NCBI RefSeq assembly: GCF_048128805.1
Contig: NC_136002.1
Span: forward strand, 25,874,602-25,938,601
Length of the DNA: 64,000 nt
Direction: 5' to 3'
Origin: Centroberyx gerrardi
Taxonomy: Eukaryota; Chordata; Actinopteri; Beryciformes; Berycidae
Under the pieces are notes generated by a model. That model did no database searches. It saw only the letters and a list, made by a program, of their open reading frames with translations, and was not told the DNA's origin. Shown piece by piece: positions 47,801 through 57,618 of the stretch (the stretch's first letter is position 1; each line of letters opens with the position of its first letter). Position numbers and translations under genes: made by a program.

Positions 47801-50800
47801 TGAGGATTTTCTACAAATGTGTGTCATGGCAGCGCAGGGAGATGGCATCTTTCTCCTGTCTGTGGCATTATCATCATCTAATCCTTTTGACTTTTGGATG
47901 TGACACTACTACGCAACGGTTTCTTTTTTTTTGTATGTGTGAGACAACGTCTCAAGGATGCGTATAAGTTTTATCAGTGGCTTCAGTGTTGCTGGGGTAA
48001 TCACCTCTTTAACCTTGAGGATTGTGCTGTGAGGAAAATACAATGAGATTGCTTTTTCTTTCATTGCCTCCTGTGCTACAATGGCCGTTTTGAAGGACAT
48101 TAAAGAAGGCACCGTGCAAAGTCAGAAAATGGGAAATATATTTCACACAATTGCCTTTTCACTTTAAAATGGCTCTCCTGAAACGGTTGCTCGTCCTACT
48201 TAATACTGGTTTGTTTGACCAAGTCTGTCACAAAATCCATTCCATTCAGAAATAAGAGGCATGAGTATACATTTTAGTCCCGTGACCCCCAACAAATTCA
48301 ACCCTAACAAATGTCCTAATATGCAGCCCAGTTTGCTTTTGGCAGCTCAAAGATGGACAACCTTATAATTGCACAACCTGTCACTCAGTTCATCAGTTGA
48401 GAGTCAGGCCCACGGACTTCTACAGTGCGTTATCACCAATAGAATGCACTGTGATTCACACAATGATGATCGATACTATGTTGTGACACCTTTCTGATTA
48501 ATTATGTATCTTTGGATAATTTGCTGAGGCTATATCATCCTGTGCACATGAACTTAAGTTGCTGAAAAGAACAGCAGCAGCAAAAACGAAACTCAGGTGA
48601 GGAATGTGTCCAGTGACAAGCGAGTAGGAATCATTTTCCAGCAATCAGTTTTCTCTTGAGCGTGATTATCGCTCATCGGGCCTGTCCGATATGCAACTGT
48701 TGTCCTGAGATGACATGACACTCACACGTCAGCCCGTGTGCCAAAAAACACCGGCTCAGATTAAGAAATGAGCTGCTCTGATGCAAAAGATTGATAGGAT
48801 ACAATAAGATATTAGAAACCGCCTGAACAAAATGAGTATTATATTAAATAGAGGAGGTTTAATATAGGATGCTAGAGGACTGACACAAAAATGTAATTGA
48901 GGGGTTTACTGTTGGTAGTTAGGGTTCTTTTTGTTACCTGAGAACATCAAAACATCCCGCCTTTCACCATGAATCTGAATACCAAACTAAAAAGCTGATA
49001 TATATTATCATGCATATTATTTACTTGCCATGAAGCTCTTATATTCTATCCTTCTGTTATGTGTTATACTTTACAATGAATGGAAACTGAAATCACTTTG
49101 GGCAAATTTAACTTCAAAACATTTGTGTTCAAATGAGAGAAAAAAACAGCATGAGGGGCTACACTGAGAAAATAAAAGTTTACTTAAATGACAAATTCAA
49201 CAATTTATATAAATTGTGAAGCATTGTGCTCTGGGTTAATTCATTGTTATTCCATACTGATATACATACAGTATATTGTACTTTAAGTCTGACATAGGCC
49301 ATATTTAACTGATTTGCCCATGATTGGCAGGGCATCTTTTTGGCCTTAGAGCTTCAGGACTCATAACTCAGCCTGTACTCTTATCAAATTTCTGCCCTTC
49401 CCTGGTCTCTGGGTACCTTGACCTGCTACTTGGTCCTTTTATCTCCATCATCTGAAGTTGCCTCCTTGGAGGTTTAATTTCAACCCTCAGTTGGTCCTGC
49501 CTGGAGTATCCCTAATCATCCTCCATGAAACTAGATTAGATACACCCAGACCAGGGTATATTTTGGACTATTTTAAGCAATATTTTGGAGACAGTCCATC
49601 TTAAAATTCTATACAACCAATACCTAGACATACATGGAGTATTAATCTGTGTCCATAAAACCTCCTTCCACTTTTACACCCCAAAGCAATTTGGTTTATA
49701 GCAATGTAAACAGACCTGAATAAAAACTGCACCCGTATCCTCTGCAGAAATCACCTAGGCAAGGTCAGCTTCCCATTCCTTGTTTACAGCTCACTTCCGA
49801 GTAATGTCTCTGGTTGGGTTTTTTTTTTAATTTATTTTTTTTAAGCTTTGTTGAAGATGTCATCATATTCAGTCAGACATCATAGGAATGACATGTTATT
49901 TTGTTTTTTTGTATGTTTGTGGCTTAAAGTTTACAAAACGTTTACACCTTTAAGCCTTAACCTGTTCATCTACATAGATAAACTCACTCTCCTCATGAGA
50001 AATCGCCATAGGAGCAGTTTGAGTATTCTAGTCAGTCAGTGTAGTCGTTGACGTGAATAGAGTTACACCTCCATCTACTGGCCAAACTGTGCTACTGTTT
50101 ACTGTGTATTTACCCCAGCAGAGAGGTAAATACACTTCATATTCATTCCTGATTGAAATAAAACACTGAAGGCTACACAAAAATGTTATTTATTTAAATC
50201 ATGATTCATGAAAGCATTCAATAAAAAATAATCAACATGCAGGCAGACGAAAAAATTAGTTGAATACAATCAATAGGGGCTCTAGGTTAATGTGCAACAG
50301 TGCTTGAGACAGGAAGATACAAAGATTGCTCTTAAGTTGATCTTTGAGAATTCATAATATACTACTGCATAAGGCACATATTGCATCGAATAACACTTTC
50401 TTATGTTGGGCCGTTTCAGACACACTGGAACCGTTCTTCAAATACCGGGGGATGGTAACAGTTTTCCATTCAAACTATGGATTCGCATTCAAATAATGCT
50501 ACTGAAAAGTTATGTTGGCTATAACAGTTCATTTCAATTGACCATGAAAAGTTATATTAGTGTTGTGCAAGTTTATCAAAGGAAACAGTGTAGGCATGGA
50601 ATATGAGACATGTTGCAATTGTGACTATAGACTGTAATTGGCCTAAACTGAATACAAGAAAACTGTCTTATTTTCATAATTGTGTGTGTGTGTATGTGTG
50701 TGTAAGGGGGTGGGGGGTTGTAACAATAATTACAACTGTGTATTATATCAATACACAGTTGGGTTATGAGTTTCCCTGAGAAAAGAATGTGGGTAAAAAA

Positions 50801-50906
50801 TAACTTGCTTTTTTAGGAAAAGTCTCCCTAATTTGCAAATGGAAACTTGGGTAAATTTCCTGAAAATTGTACGCACCTTAAAAAATATTAATACTGTATT
50901 CTGTAT

Positions 50907-50912
50907 TTTATT
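50907..50912 (-). terminator. bach1: Candidate polyadenylation signal of BACH1
   Basis: AATAAA on the minus strand, 166 bases past the BACH1 stop. Another lies at 50189-50194. Confidence 0.5.
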
Positions 50913-51077
50913 ACAGTGAAATGCATAATAGCAACATAATGAGTTAGATACTAACATCAGGCAGAAATTCATACAGTGGAAATAAACTGGAAAGCATATC
51001 TACCCCAAAAGGGGAATACAGCAAGTACTCAAAAATACCCCTCCTCCCCCTGCTTGCATGAATACAAATGAGTTCAG

Positions 51078-54000
51078 TTATAAGTTGTTGTTCATGTCCA
51101 GACAGGCGTTCAGGAGGGAAGCAGGGCAGCTCTGTGGGGAGCCTCCCTCCTCTGTCTGGTCGGACTGTGGCGGGTTGGTTTGGACCGAGTTTGCGGTCGG
51201 CCCACTCGGGTTACACTCCGAGGGACAACTTACCGCGTCCACGGCGGTCTGGGAGTCCTGATCTTTACCCACGAGGCCGGGGGACGATATGGGTGTGAGA
51301 AGGGCTGAGATGGGGAAGCCTGGGGAGGAGATCTTGGCGAGAAGCTGCGTGTGGTCCTGGGTCAGCTCAGGGTTCAGGGACTCGATGCTGACGCTCTTAC
51401 ACAACCCGCACAGACTCTGCCGCGTCTCCTCCAGGTTCTGCTTCAGCTGAGTTCGCTCATGTATCAGCCTCTCTTTCTCCCCTCTCTGTGGAGCGAGAAG
51501 GACAGTACAGCTTGACGCTCGTCGTAACTCACACCCTCAACTCGTCTCCATCAATTAAATCTTGTATTTGGACACAGGGTTACAAAAGGTTACTTAGTAA
51601 AATCAAAAGAGCACCAAGTAAGATTTTTACTGCCCCATAGCAGAAAATGATCATAATATATCCGCAAGGGTTTGATGGGGTTGTTGATCAATACCAATGA
51701 TTCAATGATTACTATGCCATGTGGTGATATTTCAAAACTCACTTTTTGGCAGGCTCTCTGTTTTGGACGGCGCTACGAGATCGACCGGCGTTAAGTATTT
51801 CAACTACGAAGTCTAAAAAGCTTTGTTCTCAAGCCAAAAGCAAATGACAAAGTGGTATTATTATTATAGTATTTTGTATCGTGAAATATGACCTCTTCAC
51901 TAGACATTTATGATGGATCTCTGCTGTAATTAACCAGCTTACTCAACTCTGTTGTGAAAACTTGACTTTATTGTTTGTGTCAAGGGGACAGGAGGGGTGG
52001 AAGTGAGCTGTGTAGGAAGAGATAAGTTCTATCAAATCTTGTTGCAATTCCTACCGGCTGCCGAATACTTAATGCCCCTATAAATATTCTAAATCCAATC
52101 CTGTCACTCCACTGGCTCCCAGTGGCTGCTCGTATCCAATTTAAAACACTGGTGTTAGCCTCCAAGGTGACCGAGGGCACAGCACCCCCATACCACCAGA
52201 CCATGATTCAACCCTTCACTTCGGCCCGCACCCTGCGCTCGGATACTACAGGTCGACTGTCCCTCCCTTCCCTGCGACAACCTGGTCATTGATTTGTCCG
52301 GTCTAGTCTCTTCTCCCTCCTGGCACACCAGTGGAGGAGTGGTCTACCCACCTCAGTCAGGACTACAGAGTCGCTCCCCATTTTCCATCACAGACTGAAA
52401 ACCCTTCTCTTGAGACTCCACCTTGCCCCCTGACCTCCTGTCCCGCTGCCTAGGCCCTCACCCTAGCCGGGGTGTGTATCTTGCCCCCCCAACCCTGACC
52501 CCTTATGCAAACCAGGGTCTTATCCTGCCTCCCTTCACCCACAACTTGGTTCCCCTTACCCAAGCCAGGGTAATTCCCCAACACACACACACACACGTTA
52601 GGCACTTAATTGTTCTTATTATGTTATTACCTTATTATACTTACACTTGCTTATTGACTTAACATAACTGCTGACAGTTATATTGTTTTTACTTTACTTT
52701 TCTTGTTGTGGCACATTTTGTTTCCATGGCACTCTGAATTATCCGGCTACTAACCGTGTTGATGCTTGAGGAATGTTCACTTATTTTAGTGTTGTGCCAA
52801 TTGTAAGTTACTCTGGTAAGTTTGCTAAATGCCTAAATAGTAAATTGTAAATTCTATCAGGACAGACAACATGTTCATAATACTGAACTGGACAGATGAA
52901 AGAAAACATACCAATGTGTTGATTTCACACTCTAGTTGATTTATACCATCCAGCTTCCTCTTTCGGCAGCGCTGGGCAGCTACGCGGTTTTTGCTTCGCC
53001 GACGGACATCGTGCACAAACTCCAGCTGTTCCTGAGTCAGGTGTTGGTGTCTCAGAAGCTGCTGGAAGGCACTGCGGCTCAGCGCTGAGATCTGCTCCAC
53101 CGGGAAGGGCAGCTGCACCTGTAGAATACAGAAGTCAGGAGTTAGATTTATTTGACTTAATCCACTACTATAACTAAACATCACTGTATACCAAAATACC
53201 AAATGACCTCTTCTGCTCTTTTGTTGTTGGCCTCGGTGTCGCCATCTGTGTCCAGGTCTGAATCCTCCCCTGAGTTGAGTGAGGAGGACATGTAGGGACT
53301 CTTCTCTGACTGGGACAGGCTGTCGGTCCCTGGAGCCTGGTCATCACTTGCTCCCAGGTCCCTGAGGAAGGGACAGTCTCCCGTGCTGGAACTCAGGTCC
53401 AGCTGTTTAAGCCAATGAAAGTCAGCAGCTTTTGCCAGATTGCTTTGGTCCATGGGATCGAGGGGGAGTGGCTGAGCCTGAGATGGGCACAGGTCAGGCC
53501 AAAATCCCTTAGCCAGATGTTCTGCCACCTCCCTCTCCACGCTGCTCCTCTCCCCAAATCCCTCCTCGTGGCTTAAACCGGTCAGTGTGGGGTCTGACAG
53601 ATCACCAGCCATCCTCTGCTCCAGGCCGGCATCATTCTGCTCTAATAACGCGCTACAATCTTCCACCCCAGACGTGTTGAGGGGACACGAACCGGGGTTA
53701 CAGTTGGTTTCGGCACCAAGCGTCTCCACGGTCTGGTTTACGTCTCTGTCCGTTGGCTGAATGAGTTCTGGCGGGTTCATGTCCTCGGGGGCTGACAGCT
53801 CGCAGGGCAGAGTGCAGTCTACCAAGCTCAACTCGCTTTGATTGCACACACCGCCTATCTCTAAAATGTCTCTTTCGCAGAATTGAGAGGGAAGATCTGC
53901 TTTGTCGGCGTCGGGGCATGGCAAAGACAAAACGGGGCACACGCCGCTCGCTGTTAACTCCAGAGATAAGGAGGGCATTTGGGGGCCACAGTTCTCTAAA

Positions 54001-55352
54001 CAGAAGTGTTCCTCCCCTCCGTTGGTCTGACCCTGTGTGTTCTGAGGACATTGTGATGGGAAGTCGATTTGCACATCTCCTCCTGAAGGCACTGAGCTGT
54101 GTGACTCTAATGATTTCGGCTGGCTGCTCTCTACTCCGGGGCCTAAACTGACACTGGGATCCCTATTCTGACAACAGCGTCTTCGCTTCACCTCCTGCGT
54201 GGAGCTGCCGCCTTCGGTAAACTTTGGGATGAGGAAATCGAAGCATCCCGTCTCCAAGTTGTGAAATCCTAAAAACTCAGCACTTCTGTGGATGGCGTGG
54301 ATGTTTTCTTTGGTGAACAGTAACTTCGATGTATAGGCAAATTGTAGCAATGGTTCAAACCCCTCCACAGTCACCTGCGGGGGGGAAAGTTGATAGAGCA
54401 AATGTTGAGATATGACAAAAACCCAATATAAAATACTACAATAAACTAGACTACAAAGTTGACCAGATAAAAAAGCAAAAATTATCCAGTTCTATACAGC
54501 TGTTGGATACTTGAGGTGAAATTTGTAACTTGTAATAACCTAAAACAGCTGCTGAATTGTTTTAAAGTGAAGCTAATATCACAATATAAAGGCCAGTGGC
54601 TAATACTTGCATACAAGTTTACACAAAACAAATAAGAGCAGGTAATGGCACAATACTACAACGATATGCTAATCTCACGATACGATTCGATATGAGATAT
54701 GGGGTTCACGATTCAATACAACCACGATACAAGCCTAGCCTAATAAATAAAAGTTAATTGAATTGCATTGTTACAAAGATTTGTGGCTCAGAAATAAACA
54801 TAATTCTGCATCACAAATTATTTATTTCTGAGCCACAAATCTTTGTAACAATGCTATTGGCTTGCTAGAATGTAAACAACAATTTAGATATTTCATTACA
54901 AAGTGAAAATAATATAATTTCAATGAAAAGCTTATGAAATTGTGATGGGCAAACCATCTCATTTATGATTACTACAACAGAATAAAATGTACCTTATAAT
55001 TTTCTGCCCCATGATACTGGTATATGGTATGGTACTTTTTTGTATTGCGATATATTGAATGTAATTGTCCCCTCCCTAAACAACACTATACGATTCTCTG
55101 CCGGACACTGACCTCATCAGGCAAGGTGATGATGGGGTTCTGCCTGGTGACGTTGGTGACCCTGCTGTGGAAGTAGTCGCTGCAGGAGGCCAGGACGGAG
55201 CAGTGGGCTCGGAAACTCCTGTCCTCCACCACGACCGTCACATCGCACAGGACGTCCCGCTGCCTCTGCTCGTTCAGACACTGTAGAACGTGGGCGCTGT
55301 GCACGGCAGACTGAAAGGTGAACACTGACATGCGAGGGGCTTGGAGTGACAT
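51078..55352 (-). CDS. bach1: BACH1, BTB and CNC-bZIP transcription regulator, complete coding sequence in four exons
   Basis: Coding exons on the minus strand: 55352-55113, 54374-53208, 53118-52912, 51485-51078; all phase 0, giving 673 residues (human 736). BACH1 is a heme-sensing repressor that pairs with small MAF proteins on antioxidant elements such as those of HMOX1. The N-terminal BTB domain (about 1-125) contains [18 protein letters not shown]. The conserved block [17 protein letters not shown] lies in exon 2. The CNC-bZIP region begins [19 protein letters not shown], with basic motif [12 protein letters not shown] in exon 3 and the zipper continuing into exon 4. Eight Cys-Pro pairs are present (six in exon 2, two in exon 4); DCPFL aligns with human NCPFI. 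Such pairs mediate heme binding in the family. Start: M1 follows the splice acceptor at 55373 closely; M8 is an alternative. The 5' non-coding exon lies upstream. The a/b paralogue is not determined. Confidence 0.95.
51486..52911 (-). other. bach1: BACH1 intron between bZIP exons
   Basis: 1.4 kb intron splitting the leucine zipper. It contains an L2-like LINE fragment in antisense orientation (52030-52853) and no other supported feature. Confidence 0.7.
52030..52853 (+). mobile_element. L2/Rex1-type LINE fragment, C-terminal reverse transcriptase end plus 3' tail
   Basis: Translation from about 52091 gives [17 protein letters not shown], then APPYHQ and [12 protein letters not shown], the pattern at the end of the reverse transcriptase ORF in L2/CR1-clade elements. 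The ORF then meets a stop at about 52289-52291, while similarity seems to continue in another frame ([15 protein letters not shown]-like), so it is decayed. The 3' end (about 52800-52853) reads TGTAAGTTACTCTGG, then TTTGCTAAATGCC and AAATTGTAAATT, a typical L2 tail. It lies antisense within a BACH1 intron and lacks its 5' part. Confidence 0.7.
52912..53118 (-). CDS. bach1: BACH1 exon encoding CNC motif, basic region and start of zipper
   Basis: 69 codons from [15 protein letters not shown] to the start of the zipper. It contains [20 protein letters not shown], the DNA-contacting basic region shared by BACH and NRF proteins. The preceding intron is only 89 bases and has a weak donor. Confidence 0.93.
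54765..54854. repeat. Perfect 34-bp inverted repeat with 22-bp loop
   Basis: The left arm is 54765-54798 (begins GCATTGTTACAAAG, ends CAGAAATAAA) and the right arm is 54821-54854, its exact reverse complement. It is embedded in sequence rich in ATACGAT-type motifs that look like a mobile element. Confidence 0.9.
54937..55078. mobile_element. Copy of the repeat also found in GRIK1 intron 15
   Basis: Shares CATTTATGATTACTACAACA, AGAATAAAATG and TTTTTGTATTGCGATATATT with 41519-41665. Ends in ATTGTCCCCTCCCTAAAC, the mirror of the GGGATGGGACAAT-type end. Confidence 0.6.
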
Positions 55353-55460
55353 GGTTCCTTCACAAGCTCAGCCTGTGTAACAAGAGGGAGCAAGGGGTTG
55401 AGTTGAATGAGCATCATTGCAATACACCGTTTGCCAAAACAGACCAAGGTGTGGACTAAG

Positions 55461-55845
55461 GATGGGACAATAACTGATATTACTATATACTGCGGTAAAA
55501 AACAATAACGATTATAGCACCGTCCCTAATATTTATTATAGTGACCAGCCTCCCGCCATCATGTTGGGAGGCTGAATAACAAACACCCAGCACAGTCCCA
55601 GGTCTCTGTCATCATTGATGTTTTATTTTCCCCCAAAAAGGGAGCCCACTAATCAAAGAGTGTAATGTCTGAAATTTGGAAGTACTTCAGCTTTGAAAAA
55701 GATGCAGAGGATGATTTCCTGGTTTGCAGAAAGTGCCAAAACGAAGTGGCAGTGGCAAAGTTTTCATCTTATTAATATCATCATATATCAAGATAATTTC
55801 GGCCAAGATAATCGTACTACAAAATTTTCATATCGGCACAGGCCT
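55461..55845 (+). mobile_element. hAT-like element with remnant BED zinc finger frame
   Basis: Begins GATGGGACAATAACTGATAT and carries a frame from ATG 55665 encoding SEIWKYFSFEKDAEDDFLV, then CRKC, the start of a BED-type zinc finger as in hAT transposases. The frame stops about 36 codons in, and the rest of a transposase is missing. The right end reads TTTTCATATCGGCACAGGCC. A second copy of its left part lies at 33448-33640. Confidence 0.65.
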
Positions 55846-55922
55846 AGTGTGGACTAACCCTGCTATGAGACCTGTGGATCCTGTCTTTAGCAGGTGGCTT
55901 GTGGCTGGTGTTTAGTGCAGTT

Positions 55923-55986
55923 TTACACTATTATAAGTCACCAAGCCCATTTTCTTACACTATTATAAGTCACCAAGCCCATTTTC
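55923..55986. repeat. Perfect 32-bp tandem duplication
   Basis: 55923-55954 and 55955-55986 are identical (each begins TTACACTATTATAAGTCACC). The perfect identity implies a recent event. Confidence 0.95.
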
Positions 55987-56199
55987 AAAGTGTGGGTGAT
56001 CTGTTGAGGTCTGGAGGGTGGGAGTATGTTTGGGAGAAAATTTGCTTGAAGAGAAAAAAATGTCTCCTCTTGGCATTGCCTGTACACCTCCAAGTGTGCA
56101 TGGGGAGAGCTTTATTATCATGTAAAACTGCTGCAAATGCATCTTTTCTACAGAATTACAACACCTGCCCATGGAGCCTATAACCTCCTCAGGTGATGG

Positions 56200-56340
56200 T
56201 GTTATTATGGGCAGCAGGAAAGGTCACAGGTTGGATTCCTGTCAAAGTGCCCTAGGGCAAGACACAGGCTGAACCTGTACCTGCTGACTCACACTGCAGT
56301 TCACCCTGGATTGGATTCACTCTGGAGTGTCAGATATAAA
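56200..56340 (+). mobile_element. Possible SINE fragment
   Basis: GTCACAGGTTGGATTCCTGT resembles a tRNA-type B box and is followed by CCTAGGGCAAGACACAGGCT and CACCCTGGATTGGATTC, phrases seen in fish SINEs. No clear ends. Confidence 0.4.
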
Positions 56341-56850
56341 ATGTAATCTGTAGTTGACAGGATCTCTGTAATGTGGTGGTGTGATCGTTGACCTCAGGAA
56401 CCCCAGTGGTTTGACGGGTGTAAAAATGTCTCCAACAACAACATTCACATGTGACTGACTGGGATGAAGAATTGGGCGGCTGTCTGAAACATTATGAATC
56501 AGTTGATCAGCATTGCAGCCACGATGAGGCATAACTCACCGGTTTAACTTGAGGACAACAAGTTTGAAATGCTGACTCATGTTTTTTTTTTGGCAGCTAA
56601 CTAACTGGGCTTGGTGGACAGACTTAAGAGGAAATTACCGAAGTTATCGAGGAAAAAAGCGTCGACGGTTGACATGTTTTGATTCGAATTAACGACAATA
56701 TCGGGAAAAACGGAAAAGCTTAACGCTAGGCCCAACGGTTACATTATACATAACACATCTGCCTGCAACTGGCTTTCAAAACCTGAACCCTCAGAAACAG
56801 TAACTTTGATATGTAACTAATAATTTAACACGTAAAATTAAAACACTGAC

Positions 56851-56990
56851 CTGCCATGTCAGCCTGATAATCCTGCCATTGGTAAATTTTAGCTAGAGGT
56901 TCTGACATCCGTAGCCAGACTTTCCAGTTGTCATGTGACAGTTTGGACCAGGAAATACTTGTACTTCCACTTACTGCGCATGCTCCGTTG
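56851..56990 (-). promoter_or_regulatory. bach1: Candidate BACH1 5' non-coding exon and promoter
   Basis: On the minus strand a consensus donor CAG/GTCAGT ends at 56851-56845, which could pair with the acceptor at 55373. Just upstream of the putative exon, around 56970-56990, lies TGCGCATGC, an NRF1-type promoter motif, and GTCATGTGAC near 56930 is an E-box-like palindrome. Inferred from motifs and position only. Confidence 0.35.
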
Positions 56991-57559
56991 CAGTCCATCA
57001 GAGCCAAATAAGTGGACAAACAAGACAAGACACATTTTCCTCATTTTTAAGCATTTTATTACATGGCCGCAATATAAAATACAGATATAAATATTTATTA
57101 GTACAAATTGTTTCCCCCCCACTTAAATCAATTCTAGCTACTTGGAAATTGTATTGATACTTTCCCCATTGTGCTGTGTACAAACTAAATATCCCAATTA
57201 GCTCACTCAGTTCAATGTCCAACGGTTGCTTTCCAGTGATCAGGGAGGGACTTTGACTGCACGCTTCTTCCAGATTGCAATCAGATAAAGCCAGACATTT
57301 TTGGGATCCAATTCATTCCTTAGCAACAATACTATGAGTGTGACAAACATACAAGTCTAATTGAATTGTTGATGCACAGCTTGGTGGTTGTTCTCTCCTG
57401 CAGTCATGATGAAAACAGACGACTTTAAAATCAGAATACTCTCCCAGTTCACATGTCTTCTTCTGCATAATCAATGTCATTTTATCACAGCACTACTGAC
57501 AAAATGGGGGTCGGTGCCTCGCACACTGAGGTTGGTCAACTGTAAATCAGATCTCTTTT

Positions 57560-57565
57560 TTTATT
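57560..57565 (-). terminator. usp16: Candidate polyadenylation signal of USP16
   Basis: AATAAA on the minus strand about 54 bases beyond the USP16 stop. Another lies at 57056-57061. Confidence 0.45.
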
Positions 57566-57618
57566 GCGGACCTGAAGCAGCAGCAGGTTGGCTTGTTTGG
57601 ATTTCCTGAGTTGTGTGA

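Larger units (their letters stand above)
44815..51077. other. Convergent intergenic interval between GRIK1 and BACH1 (6.3 kb)
   Basis: No gene supported on either strand. GRIK1 ends into it from the left and BACH1 from the right, so both 3' UTRs lie here. Longer open stretches are unstructured and lack splice context. A GT-rich tract lies near 50684-50703. I see no RNA gene. Confidence 0.6.
54375..55112 (-). other. bach1: BACH1 intron between the two BTB exons
   Basis: Carries a perfect 34-bp inverted repeat (54765-54854) and a mobile-element copy (54937-55078). Confidence 0.75.
55353..57618. other. Interval between BACH1 coding start and USP16 stop (2.3 kb)
   Basis: Expected to contain the BACH1 5' leader, its first intron, the promoter, and the USP16 3' UTR. 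A 20-base leader segment (55353-55372) precedes the BACH1 ATG, bounded by the acceptor TTACACAG. Mobile fragments at 55461-55845 and 56200-56340 and a 32-bp tandem duplication (55923-55986) fill much of it. No CCT8 or MAP3K7CL exon is seen. Confidence 0.65.

Noticed and set aside
44815-51077. Several open frames of 60-100 codons between GRIK1 and BACH1
   Set aside because: None has domain similarity, good context or splice logic; they fit random frames in AT-rich DNA.
53698-54051. Alternative frame of 117 codons inside BACH1 exon 2
   Set aside because: Overlaps the BACH1 frame on the same strand without conserved motifs; a shadow frame.
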